This document shows, in pieces, positions 7,078-15,230 of a stretch of DNA of 32,253 bases (positions are counted from its first letter, which is position 1; each line of letters opens with the position of its first letter). Under the pieces are notes generated by a model. That model saw only the letters and a list, made by a program, of their open reading frames with translations. It had not been told where the DNA came from and searched no databases. Origin of the DNA: Spirochaetales bacterium (GTDB lineage Bacteria; Spirochaetota; Spirochaetia; DSM-27196; PWMO01); assembly GCA_007123465.1 (NCBI GenBank), contig SKLB01000081.1, forward strand, positions 1-32,253. Direction: 5' to 3'. The translations under genes and the position numbers were made by a program.

Positions 7078-9273
7078 ATGGGGAAAATACTGCTTGTTTC
7101 CAATCGTCTTTCTACTTCAGTTAGCATCGATGCCGACGGACCGCATTTCTCACCCAGCATGGGGGGCCTGGCTACCGGACTGAGTTCGCTCCACCAGCAG
7201 GAGAACAGCCTGTGGGTCGGCTGGACCGGAGTACCATCGGAAGGCCTTTCTGCTGAAATGAACCAGGTCATATCCGACCGCTTGCGCCAGGAGCATAAAA
7301 GTGTGGCGGTAGCCTTGAGAGAGGACGAGATCGAGCAGTTCTACTTCGGCTTCTGTAATAACATTGTCTGGCCGCTGTTTCACTATTTTCCTACCTACGC
7401 CGACTACAGCGAAGAGCTCTGGCACGCGTATCGCAGCGTGAACGAGAAGTATTTCGACAGGGTGCTCGAAGTTGCCGAGGAAGACGACTTCATCTGGGTC
7501 CACGACTACCAGTTGATGCTGCTGCCGCAGATGCTCAAGCGGGCGCTGCCTACCGCGCGCATCGGTTTCTTCCTGCATATTCCGTTTCCGTCGTACGAAG
7601 TATTCCGGCTGCTGCCGTGGCGTGAACAGATTCTGGACGGCATCCTGGGTTCCGACCTGGTTGGCTTCCACACCTACGATTACGCTCGCCATTTCTTGAG
7701 CGCGGTCCGCAGAATTCTCGGCGCCGAGCACCAGATGGCCAATGTCAAGTATGCCAATCGGATGATCAAAGTCGATGCGTTTCCGATGGGCATCGACTAC
7801 CAGAAGTACGCCTCGGCTCGAGAGAAACCCGCGGTCCAACAGGAGATAGAAAACATCCGCCGCGAGTTGGACGGACAGAAGATCATCCTCTCGGTTGACC
7901 GCCTGGATTACAGCAAAGGCATCCCGATGCGCATCCGCGCCTATCGCCTGTTCCTGCAGCAGAACCCCGACTATCAGGGCAAGGTCACAATGATCCTGAT
8001 TGTTGCTCCTTCACGGACGGCGGTACCGCACTACCAGGAACTGAAACGCGAGATCGACGAACTGGTAAGCATCACTAACGGTACCCTGGGCCAGATCGGA
8101 TGGACTCCAATCTCTTACTTCTACCGGCCGTTCCCGTTTGACCAGCTTACCGCCGCCTACACCCAGGCCGACGTACTGCTGGTGACGCCGCTGCGCGACG
8201 GGATGAACCTGATCGCCAAGGAGTACGTCGCAGCGCGCAAGGACTACCGCGGGGCAATTGTGCTCAGCGAAACCGCCGGCGCTGCACGCGAGCTCGGTGA
8301 AGCGATCACCATAAACCCCAACAACGAGCCGCAGATTGCCGCGGCCATCCGCGAGGCTCTTGAAATGCCGCTTGAAGAACAGGAGCAGAAAAACCGGCTC
8401 ATGCACGAGCGACTCGAGTTGTACGACATCCACTACTGGGCCGGCGACTTCATGGATAAACTGGTGGCGGTAGCCGAAATGCAACAATCTTTTGCCAAGC
8501 GCGCGTTTACCGAGAAGCAGAAGCAGCGTCTGATCGCTGATTACGATGCCGCCTCCAGGCGCCTGATCTTTGTGGACTACGACGGCACCTTGATAGACCA
8601 CGAGCACCGCGCCGGCAAGCTCAGCAGCGAGAGCATCGATGACATCGCCGCGTTGGCAGCCGATTCACGCAACGAAGTTGTGGTCATAAGCGGCCGACCC
8701 AAGGACTACCTGCAGGGAGTGTTTCGTGATCTGCCGGTTGGAATTATCGCCGGTCACGGCATCTGGTATAAGGGCAAGAGCGATAACTGGCACACCACCG
8801 AGCAGGTCAACGGCGAGTGGAAGGAGACAATCCTGCCGATCCTGCAGCTCTACTGCAATCGGACCCCGGGCACCAAGGTCGAGGAGTCTGACTATTCGCT
8901 GGTCTGGAACTACCGCCGCGCACAACCTGAACTGGCGGCGGTACGGCTCAGCGAGCTCAAAGACGCCCTGATCAGTTTAACTACCAATCACGATCTGTCA
9001 ATTCTTGAACGCAACTACATCCTGGAAATCAAGCACTCCAACGTCAACAAAGGACGCGCCGCTGTGGCGTGGTACGAAGGCGGCAACTGGGACTTTGTGA
9101 TGGCCATTGGCGACGACTGGACCGATGAGGATATGTTCGCCATGCTGACAGATGAACAGTACACGATAAAGGTCGGCATCGACCTGTCACAGGCGCGCTT
9201 CTTTGTCCACTCCACCGAGGATGTACGCAAACTGCTGGGTGAGCTCGCGCGCCACTCTCGCGCACCGCAGTAG
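7078..9273 (+). CDS. otsA: Bifunctional trehalose-6-phosphate synthase/phosphatase (OtsA-OtsB fusion)
   Basis: A 731-residue cytoplasmic fusion. Residues 1 to about 475 are a GT20 glycosyltransferase: SPSMGGLATGLSS for the nucleotide-sugar loop, WVHDYQLMLLP, GFFLHIPFPSYEVFR, HTYDYARHF, RLDYSKGIP and DGMNLIAKEYVA. This half joins UDP-glucose to glucose-6-phosphate. Residues about 495-728 are a HAD phosphatase beginning FVDYDGTL (nucleophile Asp500, acid/base Asp502) and ending with the metal motif GDDWTDEDMF; it removes phosphate to release trehalose. Fusing both steps is usual in yeasts and plants and is found in some bacteria. The product serves as an osmotic or stress protectant. The gene stands alone, convergent with the FAH-hydrolase operon (21-bp gap). 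Confidence 0.95.
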   Translation: MGKILLVSNRLSTSVSIDADGPHFSPSMGGLATGLSSLHQQENSLWVGWTGVPSEGLSAEMNQVISDRLRQEHKSVAVALREDEIEQFYFGFCNNIVWPLFHYFPTYADYSEELWHAYRSVNEKYFDRVLEVAEEDDFIWVHDYQLMLLPQMLKRALPTARIGFFLHIPFPSYEVFRLLPWREQILDGILGSDLVGFHTYDYARHFLSAVRRILGAEHQMANVKYANRMIKVDAFPMGIDYQKYASAREKPAVQQEIENIRRELDGQKIILSVDRLDYSKGIPMRIRAYRLFLQQNPDYQGKVTMILIVAPSRTAVPHYQELKREIDELVSITNGTLGQIGWTPISYFYRPFPFDQLTAAYTQADVLLVTPLRDGMNLIAKEYVAARKDYRGAIVLSETAGAARELGEAITINPNNEPQIAAAIREALEMPLEEQEQKNRLMHERLELYDIHYWAGDFMDKLVAVAEMQQSFAKRAFTEKQKQRLIADYDAASRRLIFVDYDGTLIDHEHRAGKLSSESIDDIAALAADSRNEVVVISGRPKDYLQGVFRDLPVGIIAGHGIWYKGKSDNWHTTEQVNGEWKETILPILQLYCNRTPGTKVEESDYSLVWNYRRAQPELAAVRLSELKDALISLTTNHDLSILERNYILEIKHSNVNKGRAAVAWYEGGNWDFVMAIGDDWTDEDMFAMLTDEQYTIKVGIDLSQARFFVHSTEDVRKLLGELARHSRAPQ

Positions 9274-9294
9274 CGCTGCCGCGCACCACGCGAA

Positions 9295-10011
9295 TCAGTC
9301 CAGTGCTTCGTCTATAACCGGATTACGCAGCACACCGATTCCTTCGATCTCCACTTCAACCACATCGCCCGCGGCCAGCGGTCCAACACCGCTTGGAGTA
9401 CCGGTGAGAATGATATCTCCTGGTTCAAGTGTGAAGTTACGCGAGATGAACGCCAGCAGTTGCGCTACGCCAAAAATCATCTGAGCGGTGTTTCCCCGTT
9501 GAACCACTTTCCCGTTGAGCCTGGTCTGCAGCGCAAGCGCCTGAGGATCGCCCAATTGCGCCGCTGGAACTACAACCGGTCCGATCGGACCAAACGTGTC
9601 GAATGACTTACCGCGGAACCAGCCCGAGCGGTCGCCGTTCTGGATGTTGCGCTGGCTGACGTCATTCATACAAGTATAACCGTAGACATAATCGTGCGCG
9701 TCACGTTCGGTGATATTGCGCGCACGCCGTGAGATGATCAGCGCCAGTTCGCCTTCGTAGTCGGTGCGGGGTGCCTCGAAGCCGTACGACGCCACGATGC
9801 GCGGCAGGACAATCGGCTGGCCGCCGCCAATCAGCACGTTGGGGGTCTTGGGGAACAGTACCGGCTCAGCCGGCGTATTCTCGTCCATACCGCGCACGTT
9901 TACCGAAAGGCTTTCGGCAATGTGTTCCCTGTAGTTCAGGCCAAGCGCGATGATCTTGCTCGGCGCTACCCGGTACTTGTCTCGGCTTCCCGCAACCGGC
10001 AGTTCAACCAT
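9295..10011 (-). CDS. Fumarylacetoacetate hydrolase (FAH) family protein
   Basis: A 238-residue protein of the FAH superfamily. It has IALGLNYREHIAE near the N-terminus, PVLFPKTPNVLIGGG, metal-ligand region DYEGELALII, YTCMNDVSQRNIQ, KSFDTFGPIGP and the end motif GDIILTGTPSGVGPL. Relatives are Mg/Mn-dependent hydrolases, decarboxylases or isomerases of beta-diketo acids, such as fumarylpyruvate hydrolase or oxaloacetate decarboxylase; the substrate is not inferable. I start at the ATG at 10011 because AAGGAG lies exactly six bases before it; a longer frame reaching 10083 has no such site. It overlaps the 3' end of the lipid-kinase gene by eight bases, so it is the last gene of that operon. 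Confidence 0.88.
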   Translation of the reverse strand: MVELPVAGSRDKYRVAPSKIIALGLNYREHIAESLSVNVRGMDENTPAEPVLFPKTPNVLIGGGQPIVLPRIVASYGFEAPRTDYEGELALIISRRARNITERDAHDYVYGYTCMNDVSQRNIQNGDRSGWFRGKSFDTFGPIGPVVVPAAQLGDPQALALQTRLNGKVVQRGNTAQMIFGVAQLLAFISRNFTLEPGDIILTGTPSGVGPLAAGDVVEVEIEGIGVLRNPVIDEALD

Positions 10012-11152
10012 CAGTGGCTCCTTTATCGAATTCTTCCTGCTCATCGAAAGGATGAAACAGGCGATAGAAGTGGTCGGGGACAATAAACGATACCGCCCGC
10101 GGCAGAACCGATATATTCACCCGGTAGTCCTGGCCTGGCTCCTGCTCCGCGTGGTGCAGATCACCGTCCACGTGAAAGACAAACGCAGCCGGGGATGAGA
10201 CCTCGAGTTCGGTAAGCTCGTAGCGTTCGATCACACCGCGATTCTTGCCGAAAAGACGTCGGTTTATGCGATCGTGTTTACCCAACCACAGCGCGACGAT
10301 ATTGCGTGCCACCCACACTTTACGCGTAAAATTGAACAGGTAGAGGTCCATGTTGCCGTCGTTGCACACGACATCCGGGCACACCTTGAACAGTTTACCG
10401 TAATAGGGCCGCGTGCCAACCTCGATCATTGCCGGAGCAGCATCACGCACAATCTCATCAAAGGCAAATTCGGCGTTGACCCGCGTGCTGCGAAACGCGT
10501 ACTTGCCGTTGTACATGTGCAACGAAAACCGATGGCGGATCCTGGAAATCGGACTGAAAAACACCGCCAGCCCCGATAACAGATAATGGTATCCGCCGCG
10601 CGGTGATATACTGGTACCGTCATCCAGTTTGCGCCTCTTCTCGCTCCTGGCACGCAGGACCTGAGCGTCAAAACCAAATCCCGCCAGTTGGCCGTACCAG
10701 TCCCGCCGGCCGGTTGAAATCCGCATCAGGTCAACCGGAATTGTATGATCATTGCGCAGGCTCTCACCGTAGGCCCGCAGTTGCTTCCGGATGCCGTAGG
10801 GTACTTCGTAGGAGTCCTGTATGCCGTTACCGGTGCCCCCGCGCAGAAAACCCAGCGACTTGCGCGACAACTCCTGGCCGCTCTCCTTCTGACGCATAAA
10901 AGCGTTGATTGCCGCGTGGGCGGTGCCGTCCCCGCCCCATACCAGCAGATTACGCTTTGAACCGCGGCAGAAGACGCCCACCTGCTCCACAAAATGCTCG
11001 GGACTGCGGCTCTCAATGACTTCGGGTATTGTGACCCGCTTGAGCACGCGGCGCAGGATCTTGACATACTGCGGGTAGCGAGAGGGATTGATCAGCAGGG
11101 TTGTGGAGTGAAACGGATTGTCCCCATCAGCGAGATGCAGTGTGCGTGACAC
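10004..11152 (-). CDS. Diacylglycerol/lipid kinase family protein
   Basis: A 382-residue soluble protein with the DAGK catalytic fold: LLINPSRYP at the N-terminus, the nucleotide motif VWGGDGTAHAAINAF, and GFLRGGTGNGIQD, followed by the beta-sandwich half typical of the YegS/DgkB group. The family uses ATP to phosphorylate diacylglycerol, sphingoid bases or related lipids at the inner membrane. The GTG start lies five bases after the TAA of the 92-aa gene, and the end overlaps the FAH gene, so the three are co-transcribed. The lipid substrate is unknown. Confidence 0.85.
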   Translation of the reverse strand: MSRTLHLADGDNPFHSTTLLINPSRYPQYVKILRRVLKRVTIPEVIESRSPEHFVEQVGVFCRGSKRNLLVWGGDGTAHAAINAFMRQKESGQELSRKSLGFLRGGTGNGIQDSYEVPYGIRKQLRAYGESLRNDHTIPVDLMRISTGRRDWYGQLAGFGFDAQVLRARSEKRRKLDDGTSISPRGGYHYLLSGLAVFFSPISRIRHRFSLHMYNGKYAFRSTRVNAEFAFDEIVRDAAPAMIEVGTRPYYGKLFKVCPDVVCNDGNMDLYLFNFTRKVWVARNIVALWLGKHDRINRRLFGKNRGVIERYELTELEVSSPAAFVFHVDGDLHHAEQEPGQDYRVNISVLPRAVSFIVPDHFYRLFHPFDEQEEFDKGATDG

Positions 11153-11157
11153 GTTTC

Positions 11158-11433
11158 TTACTTCGGAGCAAATCCATCGAAGGTGAACAGCTCACATTGA
11201 ATCCAGATGAAGTTGCCGTTCTCCGAGGGCAACAAGAAGCGCGCAGACTCGGTTTCCGCACCCTCTTTGGTGAAAACCGTGACCTTCTCTACCGCCAGTA
11301 CCGGATAGCTCTTCTTCTTGTCGAACAATTTGCTCATGTTGATATAATGCGACGACATGTGCGGAAAAAAGTCTTCAAAGGCCTTGCGCAGATCGTGCTT
11401 CACTCGAACGTAAAATACACCGGTTTCTTGCAT
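11158..11433 (-). CDS. Conserved-looking 91-aa protein of unknown function
   Basis: I do not recognise this family. The protein is basic in the first half, has no signal peptide or membrane segment, and shows alternating hydrophobic beta-strand-like stretches (YPVLAVEKVTVFT, FIWIQCELFTF). The start at 11433 is chosen because AAGGAG lies six bases upstream; a GTG directly before it would be too close. A clear promoter precedes it and it leads the operon with the lipid kinase and FAH hydrolase. The good ribosome site, promoter and tight spacing argue that it is a real gene. Confidence 0.7.
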   Translation of the reverse strand: MQETGVFYVRVKHDLRKAFEDFFPHMSSHYINMSKLFDKKKSYPVLAVEKVTVFTKEGAETESARFLLPSENGNFIWIQCELFTFDGFAPK

Positions 11434-11457
11434 CACGTACTCCTTGCTCCGCTGTGC

Positions 11458-11487
11458 ATTATAGCATCTGGTTCACACCGTATGCAA
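11458..11487 (-). promoter_or_regulatory. Promoter of the 91-aa / lipid kinase / FAH operon
   Basis: On the minus strand a perfect TATAAT (11458-11463) lies 18 bp after TTGCAT (11482-11487). The predicted transcript starts near 11451 and gives a short leader carrying AAGGAG before the ATG at 11433, which contrasts with the leaderless pattern of the divergent gene. Confidence 0.55.
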
Positions 11488-11507
11488 CGTCGATTCCATG
11501 CCGGTGG

Positions 11508-11537
11508 TTGGCGCCGATGGCGATCCCTGGCTATACT
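11508..11537 (+). promoter_or_regulatory. Promoter of the SpoU methyltransferase gene, leaderless placement
   Basis: TTGGCG (11508-11513), 18-bp spacer, TATACT (11532-11537). The ATG at 11545 begins seven bases after the -10 and has no Shine-Dalgarno sequence before it. Confidence 0.5.
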
Positions 11538-11544
11538 CGCCCAG

Positions 11545-12285
11545 ATGGATACTCTTGCAGCTCGAAGCAGAATTGTATTATGCAACCCCAAGACAAGCGC
11601 CAATGTGGGTTCGGTCTGCCGCGCCATGAAGACCATGGGTGTCACCAGTCTCGACATTGTTTCACCGGCAGCGCCACTCAACGATCACGAAGTGCGGATA
11701 ACCGCAGTGCACGCCTGGGATATCTACAAAAACGCACGCCGATTTGATACGCTCGCACAGTCACTATCCGACGCGGTGCTGGTTGCCGGGACAAGCCGCC
11801 GTCCGGGCACTCACCGCTCGCAGCCGCGCTACTCACCAGAGAGTTTTGCGCACTACGCGGCCGGCGTCGCCGGCGCAGACATCGCAATCGTGTTTGGCAA
11901 CGAAGAACACGGTCTTACAACCGAGCAGCTTCGACTCTGTCCGGTAGTGATTGCTATCCCGACCGCGCCGACGTTCCCCTCGCTGAACCTTTCGCACGCA
12001 GTACAGATCATCACCTACGCTCTGTACGTTGCGCAGGATCGCCGGCGTAGCCGCGTAGCTGTGAATCAGCAACAACTGGACCACTTGATGGCGGTCATTC
12101 TGCAATGCTTCGAGCGTCTCGGGTTCTTCCGCGCCTTTGACAGCCGTGATACGCTGCGTCTGTTTCGCGACATCTTTGCGCGCGCGGCCCTGTCCCCGCG
12201 CGAAGCCGAACGGCTGCAGCGCATCTTTCACAAGATACCGTTTATGAAGGCCAAGTACGTTGATCCAGAGCCCGCGCATGAGTGA
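11545..12285 (+). CDS. trmJ: SpoU/TrmJ-type RNA 2'-O-methyltransferase
   Basis: A 246-residue SPOUT-class enzyme. The motifs are SRIVLCNPKTSANVGSVCRAM (motif 1), IAIVFGNEEHGLTTEQL (motif 2) and IPTAPTFPSLNLSHAVQII (motif 3, the SAM-binding knot). The closing helical tail (LFRDIFARAALSPREAERLQ) resembles the C-terminus of TrmJ, which methylates the ribose at position 32 of some tRNAs. The frame stays open for 148 codons upstream, but that part looks like non-coding translation; the ATG at 11545 matches the family N-terminus and sits seven bases behind a good -10. The 3' end overlaps the pseudouridine synthase by eight bases, making an RNA-modification pair. Exact RNA target is inferred. Confidence 0.85.
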   Translation: MDTLAARSRIVLCNPKTSANVGSVCRAMKTMGVTSLDIVSPAAPLNDHEVRITAVHAWDIYKNARRFDTLAQSLSDAVLVAGTSRRPGTHRSQPRYSPESFAHYAAGVAGADIAIVFGNEEHGLTTEQLRLCPVVIAIPTAPTFPSLNLSHAVQIITYALYVAQDRRRSRVAVNQQQLDHLMAVILQCFERLGFFRAFDSRDTLRLFRDIFARAALSPREAERLQRIFHKIPFMKAKYVDPEPAHE

Positions 12286-12964
12286 CGCCTTTGCGGTTGT
12301 CTTCCAGGACGAACACCTGATCGTGGTCAGTAAACCGTCGGGAATGCCGGTTGAAAATGATCCCTCGGGTACGCCGTCGCTGTTTGACGCGGTGCGCTAC
12401 CGCCTGGCCGGCCAACAGCTGATGTGCGACGGCCAGCGGTTTCTGGGCGTGGTTCACCGCATCGATCAGCCCGTTGCAGGCCTGGTGATCTTTGCGCGCA
12501 CCGAGGAAGCCCTGCGCAGACTGCACCGCGTGTTCCGCGAACGATCAGTGGAAAAACGCTACTGGGCGGTGGTCGAGGGGACTCTGGCGGAACCGTACGG
12601 CAGGCTGGAGCACTACCTGTCAAACAATCGCCAGACAAACCGCGCCCGCGTTCACAGCACCGCGGCAAAGAACCGCAAGCGCGCCAACCTGGAATATCGC
12701 GTGCTCGGCCAGTCGGACCGGTACACGCTGCTGGAGGTGAATCTGCACACCGGGCGCCACCACCAGATCCGCGCCCAGCTCTCGGCTGCCGGCGCGCCAA
12801 TCAAGGGCGATCTCAAGTACGGGGCCCGACGCTCGAACCCCGGCGGCGGGATTTACCTGTTTGCGCGCTCGCTGCGATTCACTCATCCTGTCAGCGGGCA
12901 GCTGTTGACCCTGACTGCCGATCCAGCGCCGGACGTGCTGTGGGACCTGTTCCCGCGGCCGTAA
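12278..12964 (+). CDS. RluA-family RNA pseudouridine synthase
   Basis: A 228-residue compact pseudouridine synthase without an S4 domain. It opens with VVFQDEHLIVVSKPSGMPV, has the catalytic motif HRIDQPVAGLVIFA (Asp63 as the nucleophilic aspartate), YWAVVEGTL, and the binding motif LHTGRHHQIRAQLSAAGAPIKGDLKYG. It converts uridine to pseudouridine in rRNA or tRNA. The ATG at 12278 overlaps the methyltransferase stop (ATGAGTGA), so it is translationally coupled; a TTG six codons earlier in frame is less likely. Confidence 0.9.
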   Translation: MSDAFAVVFQDEHLIVVSKPSGMPVENDPSGTPSLFDAVRYRLAGQQLMCDGQRFLGVVHRIDQPVAGLVIFARTEEALRRLHRVFRERSVEKRYWAVVEGTLAEPYGRLEHYLSNNRQTNRARVHSTAAKNRKRANLEYRVLGQSDRYTLLEVNLHTGRHHQIRAQLSAAGAPIKGDLKYGARRSNPGGGIYLFARSLRFTHPVSGQLLTLTADPAPDVLWDLFPRP

Positions 12965-12975
12965 CACCGCTGATC

Positions 12976-13020
12976 CGCCGCCCTACCGAAGAAAATTTTC
13001 AGCGGCGCTTCTTGCACTTT
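12976..13020 (+). terminator. Possible terminator after the RNA-modification operon
   Basis: Arms CGCCGC (12976-12981) and GCGGCG (13002-13007) with a 20-base loop are followed by a T-rich stretch (TTCTTGCACTTTT). The long loop makes it a weak call. Confidence 0.35.
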
Positions 13021-13069
13021 TGCTCGGCTAAGCCGAAACTATTGTCGTATGCGGAGGTTGATTGCTTCA

Positions 13070-13528
13070 ATGCCCCGGCGATCTCTGGTCACACTGCTGC
13101 TGCTGCTGGCAACCGCCGCGTTGCTGCCGGCAGACACGCGGCCGTCTGCCTGGACACCGCCGTTGCACTGGGCGGCCGCCCGCGGTTATGCCGCAATTGT
13201 AGAGCGCCTGCTTCACAATGGGGCCGACCTGGAACAGCGCGACCTTATCGGCCGCACCGCTCTCCATCGCGGTGCGCGCCATCCCGAGGTTGTTCAGCTA
13301 CTGCTCCGCGGCGGTGCCGACGTGACTGCAACCGACGCATTTGACAATACGGCGCTGCATCTGGGAGTGCGCTATCAGCCGGTGGTGGAAATGTTGCTCG
13401 ACGCAGGCGCCGACGTCAACGTGCGTAACCACGTCGAACGCTCGCCGCTGGACTATGCAATCCGCAACGGCGAGAGCCGCTACAACCTGGCGATAATTGA
13501 ACGCCTTTTAGCCGCCGGCGCGCGCTGA
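13070..13528 (+). CDS. Small secreted ankyrin-repeat protein
   Basis: A 152-residue protein with a signal peptide (MPRRS, then a Leu/Ala run, then LLPAD) and about four ankyrin repeats filling the rest (TPLHWAAARGY, RTALHRGARHP, NTALHLGVRYQ, SPLDYAIRNGE, each with LL..GAD-type turns). Ankyrin arrays bind other proteins; the partner would be periplasmic or extracellular. The frame also opens at 13049, but a TATTGT -10-like box at 13040-13045 predicts transcription from about 13052, which gives a short leader with GGAGG ahead of 13070, so I prefer the later start. It lies alone between a plus operon and a convergent minus operon. Confidence 0.8.
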   Translation: MPRRSLVTLLLLLATAALLPADTRPSAWTPPLHWAAARGYAAIVERLLHNGADLEQRDLIGRTALHRGARHPEVVQLLLRGGADVTATDAFDNTALHLGVRYQPVVEMLLDAGADVNVRNHVERSPLDYAIRNGESRYNLAIIERLLAAGAR

Positions 13529-13551
13529 ATGCGCGCGCTGAACGGGCACGC

Positions 13552-14055
13552 TCAGTACTCGTTGATAATCAGTAACTCGTCAAAGCCTTCCTCGGGCCGC
13601 GGCAGCTCAACTGCCGCCGAGAGGTTAGCGATGACAACGTCGGGAACGTGTTGTGTCCGCTGGCTGTTGCGCTGGATGCAGAGTTTCAACGGAGTATTGA
13701 GGAATACAATACCAATCGATTTACGCATCTGGCGTGCCAGGGCGAGATAACTCTTGCGTGAGGCAACCGAAACGCTGGTATTGTCTACCAGCACTCGTTT
13801 GCCGCTGTGCAGCAGATGCTCGAGAATACGCCGCTCGACGTGCTTGACCAGTCCCTCATCGCTGTTGTCAAAATATTCCTCCTTCCACTCCTGGCCAAAC
13901 TCGGTCATCTGGTGCAGGTTGCGGCGGATTTCCTTGCGGTTAACGCGCTTACGATTATCACGATTGAAAAAACGCCGTGAAAAATGAGATTTGCCGGATG
14001 CCGGCAGCCCGCAGACCAGTACCACATCCAGTTCGTAAAACGGTTCAAGCTTCAC
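13552..14055 (-). CDS. P-loop kinase of the polynucleotide-kinase/AAA_33 type
   Basis: A 167-residue protein with Walker A VCGLPASGKS (about 14-23), followed by NRKEIRRNLHQM, VLVDNTSVSVASRKSYLALARQ and VFLNTPLKLCIQRNSQR. This pattern is found in the 5'-kinase domain of T4 Pnkp-like and zeta-toxin-related small kinases: VDNTS with downstream Arg is the acceptor and lid arrangement. It could phosphorylate RNA or DNA 5' ends or a small metabolite. The GTG start has GGGGAG eight bases upstream, and the gene lies 24 bp after the NYN-nuclease gene, so the two form an operon. Confidence 0.78.
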   Translation of the reverse strand: MKLEPFYELDVVLVCGLPASGKSHFSRRFFNRDNRKRVNRKEIRRNLHQMTEFGQEWKEEYFDNSDEGLVKHVERRILEHLLHSGKRVLVDNTSVSVASRKSYLALARQMRKSIGIVFLNTPLKLCIQRNSQRTQHVPDVVIANLSAAVELPRPEEGFDELLIINEY

Positions 14056-14079
14056 TGTGGCTTCTCCCCATCTCGCCGG

Positions 14080-15117
14080 CTACAGATAAGACTCGCCGTC
14101 GCTCGACAGCCGGATGAACCAGTCCAGCTTACGATTGCTGGTCTCCACTACACCGCGCTTCTCCGCCGCTTCAACCAGCTTCTTGAACTGACGGTAGCCG
14201 TGGGTCTTGTAGTCGACACCGCGCTGCAGCAACTCCTGGTTAACCTGGCCAAAGGACTTCCATTCATCACCAGCGCTCCTCTTGCCCTCGCGCGCGGCAA
14301 CCGCGCGCAGCAGCTCAATGATCGGTTCCGGCAGCGGCGGAAGGCTGCCGCCGTTGTCATCTGCAGCGGGGTGTACTGCAAGGTCGCTGTCGACCTCTTC
14401 GATCTTGACGAACCCGGCTTTGGCTGCGGCCAGCACAAACTGCTTCCAGGAGCGGTAGCCGAGCGCCGACTCGTCGAAGGCCTCGTTCAGCAGGCGCATG
14501 CGGATCTTCAGCGGCCCAAGCCGCGGTACGCGCTTATCGACCAGCATGCGGTTGGCGGCCTCCTTGAGCAGCAGAAAGGCGTCTTCGCGGCTGAGCGCTA
14601 CCGGTTCGGCCAGGCGCGACGCGCTATCACCCGCATCACTGCCGCGTTCGGGCTCGGAGGAATCGGTGTCCTCGAGCTGCCGAAAGTCGGCATATTCGTC
14701 GGCCATCGACAGCAGGTCTTCGTTTGCGCTGCGCGCGTCGCACACCACCACACTCGAAGCGCCGCGCCGTCTGACGGTTACCAGCAGCGGACGAAAATCC
14801 GCGTCTCCGGTTACCAGCACAAACACCTTGACGTGCGGGTAGAGAATCAGCAGCTCGGTTCCGTAGGCAACCAGCGACACATCAGCCGAGTTCTTGCGCG
14901 CTTTGGGAACGTGGATCAGCTGAAAGCCGAGCGCAGCCAGATGATTGCCGCAGCGGGTTACACGGTTGTTGGTCCAGTTGGCAAATGCCACCGCCACGGT
15001 CACCCTGCCGTGGGTGCCGGCGTAATCAACGATGCTCTCAATGGTGCCACTATTGTCGCCGGGATTGACGTTTTCCACATCCCACAAGACTGCTACAGAC
15101 GGTTGATCAAGATCCAC
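14080..15117 (-). CDS. NYN-domain nuclease with two LOTUS/OST-HTH domains
   Basis: A 345-residue protein. Residues 7-148 are a NYN (PIN-like) nuclease domain: VLWDVENVNPG (Asp13, Asn16), NSADVSLVAYGTELL (Asp79) and TGDADFRPLL (Asp105, Asp107) supply the acidic metal-binding centre. An acidic Ser-rich linker (150-172) follows, then two related winged-helix LOTUS/OST-HTH modules (about 176-243 and 264-337), each ending in a pattern like YRSWKQFVLAAAKAGFV or YRQFKKLVEAAEKRGVV. LOTUS domains bind RNA, so an RNA-processing or decay role is likely (LabA/limkain-b1 type). The GTG start has AGGAG six bases upstream and an extended -10. It is followed by the P-loop kinase gene. Confidence 0.87.
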   Translation of the reverse strand: MDLDQPSVAVLWDVENVNPGDNSGTIESIVDYAGTHGRVTVAVAFANWTNNRVTRCGNHLAALGFQLIHVPKARKNSADVSLVAYGTELLILYPHVKVFVLVTGDADFRPLLVTVRRRGASSVVVCDARSANEDLLSMADEYADFRQLEDTDSSEPERGSDAGDSASRLAEPVALSREDAFLLLKEAANRMLVDKRVPRLGPLKIRMRLLNEAFDESALGYRSWKQFVLAAAKAGFVKIEEVDSDLAVHPAADDNGGSLPPLPEPIIELLRAVAAREGKRSAGDEWKSFGQVNQELLQRGVDYKTHGYRQFKKLVEAAEKRGVVETSNRKLDWFIRLSSDGESYL

Positions 15118-15135
15118 GTAACGCTCCTTTCTGCT

Positions 15136-15144
15136 ATTGTATCA
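15136..15144 (-). promoter_or_regulatory. Extended -10 promoter of the NYN nuclease operon
   Basis: Minus-strand TGATACAAT is an extended -10 (TGn plus TACAAT) with no good -35, as extended -10 promoters allow. It predicts transcription from about 15129 and a leader of about a dozen bases carrying AGGAG. Confidence 0.5.
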
Positions 15145-15194
15145 CGATAATCAACGTGTGACGTCGTTCGCTGTTCAAACGCAAGACCAAATAT

Positions 15195-15223
15195 TTGGCG
15201 ATTCTTCCTGTTTGTGCTATCTT
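15195..15223 (+). promoter_or_regulatory. Promoter of the M15 peptidase gene, leaderless placement
   Basis: TTGGCG (15195-15200), 17-bp spacer, TATCTT (15218-15223); the GTG at 15231 begins seven bases after the -10. The TTG at 15195, which could be read as an upstream start codon, lies in this -35 box. Confidence 0.45.
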
Positions 15224-15230
15224 TACGCTT

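Noticed and set aside
11101..11544. Upstream 148-codon extension of the SpoU methyltransferase
   Set aside because: It overlaps the divergent 91-aa gene and both promoters, and is not similar to any methyltransferase N-terminus.
13024..13036. TCGGCT-A-AGCCGA palindrome before the ankyrin gene
   Set aside because: It could be an operator between -35 and -10 positions, but it is short, single-copy, and no -35 is evident.
12424..13344. 306-codon plus-strand frame overlapping the pseudouridine synthase and ankyrin genes
   Set aside because: Arg/Pro/Ala-rich out-of-frame translation running through two well-supported genes.
13519..13550. GC-rich CGCGCG hairpin at the end of the ankyrin gene
   Set aside because: Short alternating CG arms with a repeated GCGCGCTGAA are easily produced by base composition; no T tract.
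13984..15150. 388-codon open frame on the plus strand opposite the NYN nuclease
   Set aside because: Shadow of the real gene; no domain motif and no ribosome site, whereas the minus-strand product has NYN and LOTUS motifs.
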